7,020 nucleotides of DNA from Gammaproteobacteria bacterium (lineage in GTDB: Bacteria; Pseudomonadota; Gammaproteobacteria; Natronospirales; REEB76): assembly GCA_028871235.1 (NCBI GenBank), contig JAGWNO010000107.1, forward strand, positions 1-7,020, written 5' to 3'. Shown one piece after another: positions 1 through 6,127 of the stretch. The position numbers were made by a program, and so were the translations under genes. Below the pieces are notes generated by a model that ran no database searches, was not told the origin of the DNA, and was given only the letters and a program-made list of their open reading frames with translations. The number at the start of each line of letters is the position of its first letter. Within the stretch, counting starts at the first letter, position 1.

Positions 1-2
1 GC

Positions 3-143
3 GCGCGGGATGTGCCGCGCCAGAACTGGCTGGCGGCGGAGTCCACCGACAATGCGGAGGACGACGTATTGGTGGCCAGCGTATCGGTGGAAGAGCTGCT
101 CAATACCAGGCCGCGGGCACGCGCCGCTGCCGGCGATGCCTGA
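3..143 (+). CDS. C-terminal fragment of an unidentified protein (5' end outside window)
   Basis: An open frame enters the window from the left and ends at TGA 141-143, giving the last 46 residues of a protein. The tail is acidic in the middle (ESTDNAEDD), then hydrophobic (VLVASVSVEELLNT), and ends in a short basic/alanine-rich stretch (RPRARAAAGDA). It looks more natural than the in-frame upstream extension of the next gene, which reads as a Trp/Arg-rich shadow. The stop overlaps the proposed start of the GAF/HD-GYP gene by 8 bases, so the two are probably cotranscribed and translationally coupled. No family can be assigned from this tail. A regulatory or signalling protein would suit the neighbour, but that is only inference. 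Confidence 0.6.
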   Translation, partial: ARDVPRQNWLAAESTDNAEDDVLVASVSVEELLNTRPRARAAAGDA

Positions 144-2046
144 GCGGCGTGTTAACGCTGTGAATACCGGCGAGACTGCCGCTGTCACGGCCAGTGTGGC
201 GGTCGCCGCCGACTATTTTTCCGCTGACACCCTGCAGGCTCTCGCGGCGGCCGGCCTCGGCGTAATCTCCGTACGCACTCCCGAAGACCTGGCCGGACGC
301 AATTGTGCCGTCCTGTGCCTGACACCGCGGATGCTGCGAGGCAAGGCCGCACGCGGAGAATGGCAGGCTGCCGCCCGGGACGCGGTGGTGGTGGCGGATG
401 AATCCCTGAAGGGAACGGGCGATATACGGATTGCCAATCATTGGCCCGTGACCGCCATCGTGAGCACGCTCAGACTGGCGGCGGCCATGGCCGGCCAGCG
501 CCGGCACGTGCGCCAGCTCACGGAAGTGGGCCTGGCGCTCTCCAACGAACGCAACCACCAGGCGCTGCTGGAGATGATCCTCACCGAAGCCCGGCGGCTT
601 GCCGGTTGCGACGCCGCCACCATCTTCCTGGTGGAGAAACGCCGCGATGCACCGCCGGAACTGGTGGTGCGCCTCGCCCAGAACGAATCGGTGCACTTCC
701 CCTTCCAGGAGCAGCGCCTGCCGTTCGATACCGCTTCCATTGCCGGCTACGTGGCGGTGACCGGCAACGAGATCAACGTCGCCGATGTCTACGAGCTGCC
801 GCCGGAGCTGCCCTGGACGTTCAACAGCGCCTTCGACAAGCAGTTCGGCTACCGCACCACCTCCATCTACACCGTGGCGCTGCGCGCCCCCCCGGGTGAC
901 ATCATCGGCGGCATCGAATTCATCAACCGCAAGCGTGATCCGGCCGCGAAACTGACCAGCCCCGAGGCCACGCCGGCCGAGACCCTGCCGTTCACCGACG
1001 ACATCGTGCCGCTGCTGCGCGCGCTCGCCAGTCAGGCGGCGGTGGCCATCGAGAACAACCGCCTGCTGCTGGCCATCGAGGACATGTTCGAGGGTTTCGT
1101 GGTGGCCTCGGTCACCGCCATCGAGCAGCGCGATCCCACCACCAGCGGCCACTCCTTCCGGGTGGCGCGTTTCACCACCGGCCTCGCGGATGCCTTGCCG
1201 CGCTCCGGCATCGCGCGTTTCCGCGACGCGCATTTCAACCACCGGCAGCTGCGTGAGCTGCGCTACGCGGCGCTGCTGCACGATTTCGGCAAGATCGGGG
1301 TGCGCGAGCACGTGCTGGTCAAGGCCCACAAGCTCACCCGGGAGCATTACCTGGCGATCCGCGGGCGCATCGCCGTGGAGGTGGAGCGCCTCAAACACCG
1401 CGCGCTGGCGCAGCAGCTGGTCATGCTGCGCGGCGGCAAGGATTCGCCCGAACGGCGCCTGGCCATCGAACAGGAACTGGCGCACAAGCTGGCGGCGCTG
1501 GAGGCCTACTGGACGGCGATCCGGGAGGCCAACGAACCCGAGATACTGCAGCGCGAGCCCAGCGACAAGCTGACCACCGCGGCGATGTATCGGCTGGCGG
1601 GCGAGGGTAAGCCGCTGCTTACGGAAGACGAACACCGGGTGCTGTCCATCCCGCGCGGCAGCCTCACGTCGGAGGAACGGCGCGAGATCGAATCCCACGT
1701 GGTGCACACCTACAACTTCCTGCGGCGCATCCCCTGGCCGGAGGATCTGGCGGATATCCCCGAGATCGCCGGCGCGCACCATGAGAAGCTGGATGGCAGC
1801 GGCTATCCCCGCGGCCGCACCCAGGCGGATATCCCGTTCCCCTCGCGGCTCATGACGGTGGCGGACATCTATGATGCGCTGACGGCCGCGGACCGCCCCT
1901 ACAAGAAGTCCCTGTCCACGGAGCGGGCTTTCGCGATTCTCGAGGACGAGGCCAAGCACGGCAAGCTGGATGCGGACCTGGTGAAAGTATTCATCGAAGC
2001 GCGGGTGTTCAGTCTGACGGGTGATCCCGTTGCTGCTGCGGACTAG
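136..2046 (+). CDS. GAF and HD-GYP domain protein, predicted cyclic-di-GMP phosphodiesterase
   Basis: Predicted cytoplasmic signalling enzyme of 636 residues. Residues 1-115 alternate beta/alpha and vaguely resemble a receiver fold, but no phospho-acceptor Asp is evident. A GAF sensor domain spans about 125-305 and leads by a helix into an HD-GYP domain from about 320. HD-GYP landmarks are H339 (GHSFRV), H382-D383 with G385-K386 (HDFGK), H521, H548-H549-E550 (HHEKLDGSGYP), intact G556-Y557-P558, and D577 (VADIYDAL). By family knowledge these ligate the di-iron or trinuclear centre that hydrolyses c-di-GMP to pGpG or GMP. T335 sits four residues before H339, where trinuclear members carry Glu, so a binuclear site is inferred. 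Residues about 410-508 are extra, inserted between the HDxGK helix and the H521 helix. ATG 136 was chosen because it overlaps the upstream stop; GTG 160 (628 residues) is an alternative, and neither has a strong ribosome site. No membrane segment is evident. Confidence 0.9.
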   Translation: MPERRVNAVNTGETAAVTASVAVAADYFSADTLQALAAAGLGVISVRTPEDLAGRNCAVLCLTPRMLRGKAARGEWQAAARDAVVVADESLKGTGDIRIANHWPVTAIVSTLRLAAAMAGQRRHVRQLTEVGLALSNERNHQALLEMILTEARRLAGCDAATIFLVEKRRDAPPELVVRLAQNESVHFPFQEQRLPFDTASIAGYVAVTGNEINVADVYELPPELPWTFNSAFDKQFGYRTTSIYTVALRAPPGDIIGGIEFINRKRDPAAKLTSPEATPAETLPFTDDIVPLLRALASQAAVAIENNRLLLAIEDMFEGFVVASVTAIEQRDPTTSGHSFRVARFTTGLADALPRSGIARFRDAHFNHRQLRELRYAALLHDFGKIGVREHVLVKAHKLTREHYLAIRGRIAVEVERLKHRALAQQLVMLRGGKDSPERRLAIEQELAHKLAALEAYWTAIREANEPEILQREPSDKLTTAAMYRLAGEGKPLLTEDEHRVLSIPRGSLTSEERREIESHVVHTYNFLRRIPWPEDLADIPEIAGAHHEKLDGSGYPRGRTQADIPFPSRLMTVADIYDALTAADRPYKKSLSTERAFAILEDEAKHGKLDADLVKVFIEARVFSLTGDPVAAAD

Positions 2047-2053
2047 CATCCAC

Positions 2054-2118
2054 TGTGGGATGCGGCGATATTCGCCGCGATTCCTTCACACATCGCGACG
2101 GAGACCGTCGCTCCCACA
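2054..2118. repeat. Inverted doublet of REP-like palindromes between convergent genes
   Basis: TGTGGGA (2054-2060) pairs exactly with TCCCACA (2112-2118). Inside lie two perfect hairpins. The first is GCGGCGA (2062-2068), loop TAT, TCGCCGC (2072-2078). The second is GCGACGG (2095-2101), loop AGA, CCGTCGC (2105-2111). Read outward-in from either end, each half follows the same plan: TGTGGGA, then a GC-rich 7-bp palindrome, then CGCGAT. This matches dispersed REP elements known in Pseudomonas, Xanthomonas and other gammaproteobacteria, here in the head-to-head BIME-like arrangement. It fills most of the 80-base gap between the HD-GYP stop and the rnm stop, the usual place for REPs. It may also limit readthrough or protect 3' ends. 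There is no strong T-run, so it is not a classical terminator. Confidence 0.8.
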
Positions 2119-2126
2119 CGCAATGC

Positions 2127-2948
2127 CTAAGAGCACTGCCATACCGGCGTGAGATTGTCCGGCAGCGCGGCCTCGATGCCCGGCAGATTCCACGGCGTCG
2201 CCGGGTTGTGGAAATCCGAGCCCACGGAAGCGGCGAGACCGAAACGCCCGGCGTAATGGGCCGCCGTCGCGGTCGCATCGTGATTGTCGCGGCCGCAGAT
2301 CACTTCCATGGCGTCGCCGCCGGCCTGCCTGAAGGCGGCGAGCGCCCGCATCAGCCGGCTGCGGGTCATGTCATAGCGCAGCGGATGCGCCAGCACCGCC
2401 TTGCCGCCGGCAGCATGGATCCAGCCGATGCTTTCCTCCAGGCTCGCCCACATGGTCGCCACGTGACCCGGTTTGCCGCGTCCCAGGAATTTCCTGAAGG
2501 CCTCGTTCAGCGTACGCGCGTGACCGCTTTCACACAGGTACTGTGCGAAGTGGCTGCGTGTCACCACCTGGCCGCCGGCCAGTCGCTGCGCACCGGCATG
2601 CGCATCGGCGATGCCGCGGGCCGCGAGCCGGCGGCCGATCTCCTGGGCGCGCGTGACGCGTATTTCCCGCAGCCTTGCCAGGCCCGCCTGCAACTGCGGA
2701 TTTTCCGCATCTATGTACAGGCCCACGATGTGCAGGGTGTGGTGTTCCCAGCTGGCGGAAATCTCCACGCCGGGCACGAACTCGATGCCCGCGGCATGGG
2801 CGGCCGTATCCGCTTCCGCCAGGCCGTCGGTGCAATCGTGGTCGGTGAGGGCCAGCAGGCGCACGCCGCGCGCGGCGGCGAGCTGCACCAGTTCCGCGGG
2901 TGTCAGGGCGCCGTCGGAGGCGCGGGAGTGGAGGTGCAGATCGATCAC
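2127..2948 (-). CDS. rnm: RNase AM (YciV/Rnm-type PHP-domain phosphoesterase)
   Basis: A 273-residue PHP-family metal-dependent phosphoesterase of the E. coli YciV (RNase AM) group. Known members act as 5'-3' exonucleases on short RNA, trim rRNA 5' ends, and remove the 3' phosphate from nucleoside 3',5'-bisphosphates. Visible PHP metal ligands are H5 and H7 (DLHLHS), D12, H37 (LTDHD), E62 (GVEIS), H73 (LHIVGL), H188 (AHPL), and D245 and H247 (SDFH). All expected ligands are present. H133 in SHFAQYL is also typical of this family. Length is close to E. coli Rnm (293 residues). The start is GTG at 2948-2946, inside the ydcH stop (GTGA overlap), which implies translational coupling. The protein begins directly with the first PHP motif, so no earlier start is needed. 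PHP proteins share motifs with HisK and PolX, but the overall pattern and length best fit YciV. Confidence 0.88.
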   Translation of the reverse strand: MIDLHLHSRASDGALTPAELVQLAAARGVRLLALTDHDCTDGLAEADTAAHAAGIEFVPGVEISASWEHHTLHIVGLYIDAENPQLQAGLARLREIRVTRAQEIGRRLAARGIADAHAGAQRLAGGQVVTRSHFAQYLCESGHARTLNEAFRKFLGRGKPGHVATMWASLEESIGWIHAAGGKAVLAHPLRYDMTRSRLMRALAAFRQAGGDAMEVICGRDNHDATATAAHYAGRFGLAASVGSDFHNPATPWNLPGIEAALPDNLTPVWQCS

Positions 2949-3151
2949 GCGTCGAGGTCGGGGATGAGCCGGCTTTCCAGCTTGGCGATGTAGTCCTTGA
3001 TCTGCAGTTTGCGTTTTTTCAGGCGCTTCAGCTGCAGCTCATGGGTGAGTGGGTCTTCCGCCAGCCGGCTGATGGCCAGGTCCAGGTCGCGATGCTCGAC
3101 GCGCAGCTGTTCGAGTTTGGCGCGAAGTTCATGGCGTGATTCTGTTTCCAT
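2945..3151 (-). CDS. ydcH: YdcH/DUF465 family small coiled-coil protein
   Basis: A 68-residue, highly charged helical protein that matches the DUF465 (YdcH) pattern over its whole length. It has an N-terminal heptad-like stretch (LRAKLEQLRVEHRDLD), a mid segment EDPLTHELQLKRLKKRKL, and the family's C-terminal signature IKDYIAKLES followed by LIPDLDA. It is probably a short antiparallel coiled coil in the cytoplasm; its biochemical role is not established. An earlier in-frame ATG at 3259 would add 36 Arg/Pro-rich residues unlike the family, so ATG 3151 is chosen, although no clear ribosome site precedes it. It is the first gene of a coupled pair with rnm, its TGA overlapping the rnm GTG. A plausible promoter lies about 40 bases upstream. 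Confidence 0.85.
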   Translation of the reverse strand: METESRHELRAKLEQLRVEHRDLDLAISRLAEDPLTHELQLKRLKKRKLQIKDYIAKLESRLIPDLDA

Positions 3152-3191
3152 GGTGCGGCGGCCCGGCCGCAGCGGAGCGGCGAGGTATGTC

Positions 3192-3220
3192 ACCATACGA
3201 GAGGGCCGGGAGCGGCGCAA
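3192..3220 (-). promoter_or_regulatory. Putative sigma-70-type promoter for ydcH-rnm
   Basis: On the - strand, TTGCGC (3220-3215) and TATGGT (3197-3192) are separated by exactly 17 bases. Each hexamer matches four of six consensus positions. The predicted transcript would start near 3185, about 34 bases before the ydcH ATG. The spacing and position are good but the hexamers are moderate, so this is a candidate only. Confidence 0.45.
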
Positions 3221-3273
3221 GCGGCGGCCCGGCGGGCCTTGGACCGGCAAGCCCGGCAAGGCCGCTCCTCGGT

Positions 3274-3279
3274 TAGAAT
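3274..3279 (+). promoter_or_regulatory. Possible -10 box for queD
   Basis: TAGAAT matches five of six positions of the -10 consensus and lies about 49 bases before the queD ATG in otherwise GC-rich sequence. No good -35 hexamer sits at the right distance: TTGGAC at 3239-3244 is 29 bases away. An activator-dependent or weak promoter is possible. Confidence 0.3.
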
Positions 3280-3327
3280 ACCGGCAGCATTCTATGCGTG
3301 TCGCTTTCCCTGCATGCCGGCGGATTG

Positions 3328-3684
3328 ATGGAAATCTTCAAGGTCTTTCACATCGAGGCTGCACACCGGTTGCCGAACCTGCCGGCCAGCCACAAGTGCA
3401 GCCGCCTGCACGGCCATTCTTTCCGCGTGGAGATCCATGTCGCCGGCGAGGTGCAGGCGCGCAGCGGCTGGATCATGGATTTCGCCGATCTCAAGCAGGC
3501 CTTCGCGCCGGTGTTCGAGATGCTCGACCACCGCTATTTGAACGAGGTGCAGGGTCTCGACAACCCCACCAGCGAGAACCTGGCGCGCTGGATCTGGCAG
3601 CGCCTCAAGCCGGCGCTGCCCGGCTTGTCCAAGCTGGTGATCGCGGAAACCTGCACTTCGGGTTGCGTCTATCGGGGCGAATGA
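3328..3684 (+). CDS. queD: 6-carboxy-5,6,7,8-tetrahydropterin synthase (QueD)
   Basis: A 118-residue QueD/PTPS-family enzyme, essentially the size of E. coli QueD. It converts 7,8-dihydroneopterin triphosphate to 6-carboxytetrahydropterin, the second step of 7-deazaguanine synthesis towards preQ0, preQ1 and queuosine-modified tRNA. Zinc ligands are H13 (EAAHRLP), H28 and H30 (LHGHSF). The catalytic Cys is C24 in SHKCSRLHGH. The D-H pair of the family appears in MLDHRYLNEV, and the substrate-binding Glu in the ETCTSGC motif near the C terminus. PTSENLAR is also characteristic. The conserved Cys and the C-terminal motif favour QueD over eukaryotic-type PTPS. ATG 3328 is chosen because family members begin a few residues before FKVFHIEAAH; GTG 3298 would add ten residues of no known role. 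No queC, queE or queF is present in the window, so the pathway must be dispersed. Confidence 0.93.
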   Translation: MEIFKVFHIEAAHRLPNLPASHKCSRLHGHSFRVEIHVAGEVQARSGWIMDFADLKQAFAPVFEMLDHRYLNEVQGLDNPTSENLARWIWQRLKPALPGLSKLVIAETCTSGCVYRGE

Positions 3685-3733
3685 GCCCGGCGCCCGCTGA
3701 CCCGGCGTTTCGCGGTATACGAGGGAGAAAGTC

Positions 3734-4654
3734 ATGCGTGCATCATTTGCGTCTCTGCTTGCGGCCTGGGTGTGCGCATTCCCGGCTGGGGCGTGGGCCC
3801 AGCCGCCCGCCGCCATGACCGACCAGCAGTATCTGGTGAGCATGCTGGCGATGCACGCCCATGATGCGCCCGTCGAGAGCCCCGTTTCCGCGGTTCCACC
3901 CGCCGCCCCGGTGCGGGGCTCGATGGTGGTGTACGCCAAGGTGGACGGCAAAGCGGTGCGTGGTTATGTTGCGGAACCGCTGCATGCCAGGGGACCGCTG
4001 CCGGCCATCATCGTGATCCATGAATGGTGGGGCCTGAACGACAACATCCGCCGCATGACGGACCAGCTGGCCGGCGAGGGCTACCTGGCGCTGGCGGTGG
4101 ATCTTTACGGCGGTCAGACGGCGGCCACACCGGCAGCAGCGCAGCGCCTGATGGGCGCTGTGATGTCCGCTCCCGGCGCGGCGGCGGATAACCTCAGGCA
4201 GGCCTATGGCTATCTGCATGCCACGCGACACGCCACCCGTGTCGGCGTTATCGGCTGGTGTTTCGGCGGCGGCTGGTCCCTGCAGACGGCGCTGATGTTG
4301 CCCGACAGGATCGCGGCGACGGTGATGTACTACGGCCGGCCGGTGACGGACGTGAGCAGCCTGGCGAAACTGAAGATGCCGCTCATGGGCTTCTTCGGTG
4401 CCGAGGACCAAGGCATCACCCCGGCGGATGTGCAGGCCTTCGAGGCGGCGCTGAAACAGGCGCATGTGCACGCGGAGATCCATATCTATCCGGGTGCGGG
4501 CCACGCCTTCGCCAACCCCTCCGGCGGCAACTATCGACCCGCGGCGGCGGCCGATGCCTGGAGGCGCACCCTGGCATTTTTCGCGCGTTATCTCAAACCG
4601 GTCAGCGCCGGTGCCAGACGGTCCGCCGGCATGTTAGGCTTGACGGAGAAATGA
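3734..4654 (+). CDS. Secreted dienelactone hydrolase family protein
   Basis: A 306-residue alpha/beta hydrolase of the dienelactone hydrolase family. Residues 1-22 form a Sec signal peptide (R2, hydrophobic core, AWA before Q23), so the enzyme is predicted periplasmic or exported. After a Pro/Ala-rich linker (about 45-62) the hydrolase core runs from about 65 to 290. The Cys-His-Asp triad is visible: C176 in the nucleophile elbow GWCFGG, D225 in GAEDQG, and H257 in GAGHAFANP. HEWWG around E97 is the family's second conserved motif. Characterised relatives hydrolyse cyclic enol-lactones such as dienelactone, but many paralogues act on other esters, so the substrate is unknown. No chlorocatechol-degradation genes are nearby. 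GAGGGAG at 3721-3727, about six bases before ATG 3734, is a convincing ribosome site. It begins 49 bases after queD and 19 bases before the next gene. Confidence 0.9.
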   Translation: MRASFASLLAAWVCAFPAGAWAQPPAAMTDQQYLVSMLAMHAHDAPVESPVSAVPPAAPVRGSMVVYAKVDGKAVRGYVAEPLHARGPLPAIIVIHEWWGLNDNIRRMTDQLAGEGYLALAVDLYGGQTAATPAAAQRLMGAVMSAPGAAADNLRQAYGYLHATRHATRVGVIGWCFGGGWSLQTALMLPDRIAATVMYYGRPVTDVSSLAKLKMPLMGFFGAEDQGITPADVQAFEAALKQAHVHAEIHIYPGAGHAFANPSGGNYRPAAAADAWRRTLAFFARYLKPVSAGARRSAGMLGLTEK

Positions 4655-4662
4655 TTCATCGC

Positions 4663-4668
4663 GAGGGA
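4663..4668 (+). promoter_or_regulatory. Ribosome binding site deciding the chalcone-isomerase-like start
   Basis: GAGGGA lies five bases before ATG 4674 but directly abuts or overlaps the upstream in-frame ATG 4668. This spacing favours 4674 as the true start, which also gives a standard MKKLLL signal-peptide beginning. Confidence 0.6.
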
Positions 4669-4673
4669 TGGCC

Positions 4674-5237
4674 ATGAAAAAGCTGCTGTTAATACCGGTG
4701 TTCCTGACTGCGGGCGTGCTCATGGGCGCCCAAGCTGCCACGCTTGAAGGCGTGACCCTGCCGGATACCGCCAGCGTGGGCGGCACCACCCTCACGCTCA
4801 ACGGCATGGGGCTGCGGGAGGTTTTCTTCGTGGACGTCTACGTCGGCGGACTGTATTTGCCCAGCAAGGCCACCACGCCCGCGGCGGTGATGGCGGAGCA
4901 GGGGCCGTACCGCGTGGTCATGCATATGCTGCACGACGTATCCCATGCGCAGTTCGCCGACCATTGGTTCGACGATCTCAAGGCCAATAACCGGGATGAC
5001 TATGCGCGGCTGGAGCCGCAGGCCCGGCAATTCGTCGCGCTGTTCGAGGATGCCAAAAAAGGCGATGAGATCGTCATGGATTACGTGCCCGGTACCGGCC
5101 TGAGCGTCACCCGCGACGGCAAGCTCGTGGGCAGCGTGAGCGGCGATGAATTCGGCCGTGCGGTGCTAAATGTCTACGTGGGGCCCCATCCGCCCACCGA
5201 GAAGCTGAAAAAAGGCATGCTTGGCGGGAATAATTGA
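4674..5237 (+). CDS. Secreted chalcone isomerase-like protein (Chalcone_3 type)
   Basis: A 187-residue protein with a clear signal peptide: M-K-K, a hydrophobic core, and AQA before residue 22. The mature part fits the bacterial chalcone isomerase-like family. It has the early segment LNGMGLREVFFVDVYVGGLY (about 42-61, with R48 in the usual place), a central VVMHMLHDVS strand followed by the helical FADHWFDDL region, and a C-terminal LNVYVGPHPP...LKKGMLGG motif. The aromatic usually present before the final G-x-x-P segment is replaced by Val or Tyr here. Bacterial members are generally not proven flavonoid isomerases, and their role, probably periplasmic ligand or lipid binding, is unknown. 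It lies 19 bases after the hydrolase gene on the same strand, probably cotranscribed, and a strong hairpin follows its stop. Confidence 0.85.
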   Translation: MKKLLLIPVFLTAGVLMGAQAATLEGVTLPDTASVGGTTLTLNGMGLREVFFVDVYVGGLYLPSKATTPAAVMAEQGPYRVVMHMLHDVSHAQFADHWFDDLKANNRDDYARLEPQARQFVALFEDAKKGDEIVMDYVPGTGLSVTRDGKLVGSVSGDEFGRAVLNVYVGPHPPTEKLKKGMLGGNN

Positions 5238-5244
5238 AATCGCA

Positions 5245-5269
5245 GATGCCGGCGCAAGCCGGCATCTTT
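5245..5269. terminator. Hairpin terminator shared by two convergent genes
   Basis: GATGCCGGC (5245-5253), loop GCAA, GCCGGCATC (5258-5266) is a perfect 9-bp GC-rich stem with a stable GNRA-type tetraloop. On the + strand it is followed by TTTGATTT. On the - strand the following bases are TGCGATTT. It begins 8 bases after the chalcone-isomerase-like stop and 7 bases after the cysQ stop, so it probably acts in both directions. The T-tracts are short, so efficiency is uncertain. Confidence 0.75.
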
Positions 5270-5272
5270 GAT

Positions 5273-6070
5273 TTACAGGTACCGCCGCCAGTCCCGAGCC
5301 GGATCCGCGCAGGCGATGAAATGCGGGTTCAGCAGGGATTCCTTGCTGTTATAGCGCAGCGGCGCGCCATCCACCGCCATGACCTGGCCGCCGGCCGCGA
5401 TGAGTACCGCGTGGCCGGCGGCCGTGTCCCATTCGGAAGTGGGCCCGAGACGCGGATACACGTCCGCCAGGCCCTCCGCCAGCAGGCAGAATTTCAGGGC
5501 GCTGCCCCGTGACACGATCCGGTGCGGACCGAGTTTCTCCAGATAGCCGTCCAGCAGTTCGCCGCGATGGGAGCGGCTCGCCACCACCCGCACCGGACCG
5601 CTGGTGAGCGTGTGCACATGGATGGCCCGTGCCGCGCCGTCGCGGTCGCGGCGGAAAGCGCCCACGCCCATGCAGCCGTAGTAACTGGTGTGCTCCACCG
5701 GGATATGCACCACGCCCACTATGGGTTCACCGCGCTCCACCAGGGCGATGTTCACGGTGAAATCGCCGTTCCTGCTGATGAATTCCTTGGTGCCGTCCAG
5801 CGGGTCCACCAGCCAGTAGTTGTCCCAGTGGCGGCGCTCCGCGTAGGGCAGGTGGCTGGATTCTTCCGAGAGCACCGGCAGGTCCGGGGTGAGGCGCTGC
5901 AGGCCGGCGAGGATCACCTGGTGCGCCGCCAGATCCGCGGCGGTCACCGGCGAACGGTCGGATTTCACCGCTATCTCGAAGTCGGTGGCGTAGATCTCGA
6001 GGATACGCCGGCCGGCCGCCACGGCGAGGTCCAGCAGCGGAGCCAACAGCTGATTACCGGCGTGCGTCAC
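5273..6070 (-). CDS. cysQ: 3'(2'),5'-bisphosphate nucleotidase CysQ
   Basis: An inositol-monophosphatase-superfamily enzyme of 265 residues. CysQ removes the 3' phosphate from 3'-phosphoadenosine 5'-phosphate (PAP), the by-product of sulfate assimilation and phosphopantetheine transfer, giving AMP. Motifs are SPVTAADLAAH (about 40-50), SEES with E69/E70, the Mg-binding DPLDGTKEF (D89, D92, T94), and EWDTAAGHAVL with W214-D215 near the C terminus. DPLDGTKEF and the Lys in the first motif (KSDRSPVT) favour CysQ over SuhB. The start is taken as GTG 6070, which lets the protein begin a few residues before the first helix, as in E. coli CysQ (246 residues). It also leaves a leader of about 40 bases from the putative -10 box. 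ATG 6106 (277 residues) is the alternative. Its stop faces the shared hairpin terminator. Divergent yrfG fits common gammaproteobacterial gene order. Confidence 0.92.
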   Translation of the reverse strand: MTHAGNQLLAPLLDLAVAAGRRILEIYATDFEIAVKSDRSPVTAADLAAHQVILAGLQRLTPDLPVLSEESSHLPYAERRHWDNYWLVDPLDGTKEFISRNGDFTVNIALVERGEPIVGVVHIPVEHTSYYGCMGVGAFRRDRDGAARAIHVHTLTSGPVRVVASRSHRGELLDGYLEKLGPHRIVSRGSALKFCLLAEGLADVYPRLGPTSEWDTAAGHAVLIAAGGQVMAVDGAPLRYNSKESLLNPHFIACADPARDWRRYL

Positions 6071-6117
6071 AGGATGGTGTTTGCGTGGCTGACGCGCACT
6101 GCGCATCTGGAAACCGC

Positions 6118-6127
6118 AGTATATGAT
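6118..6127. promoter_or_regulatory. Overlapping -10-like boxes of the cysQ/yrfG divergent region
   Basis: On the - strand, TATACT (6123-6118) matches five of six -10 positions and would start cysQ mRNA near 6111. On the + strand, TATGAT (6122-6127) also matches five of six and would start yrfG mRNA close to its ATG at 6135. The two boxes share two bases. No convincing -35 hexamer was found for either. The sequence here is AT-rich against GC-rich flanks. Confidence 0.4.

Noticed and set aside
10..135. Upstream in-frame extension of the HD-GYP gene to ATG 10
   Set aside because: The added 42 residues are Arg/Trp/Pro-rich and overlap the tail of another reading frame that looks like a real protein end, so ATG 136 or GTG 160 is preferred.
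100..2049. Long - strand open frame (649 codons) opposite the HD-GYP gene
   Set aside because: It is a GC-rich shadow of a + strand gene with clear GAF and HD-GYP motifs. Its translation is Arg/Gln/His/Gly-rich with no recognisable domain.
2055..2993. + strand open frame of 312 codons opposite rnm
   Set aside because: It starts inside the REP-like doublet and mirrors a gene with all PHP motifs. No domain is recognisable in its translation.
3152..3327. Possible preQ1 riboswitch upstream of queD
   Set aside because: The region is GC-rich and lacks the short C-rich-loop hairpin plus A-rich tail of known preQ1 aptamers; no support was seen.
3743..4504. - strand open frame opposite the dienelactone hydrolase gene
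   Set aside because: Arg/His-rich shadow of a gene with a full catalytic triad and signal peptide.
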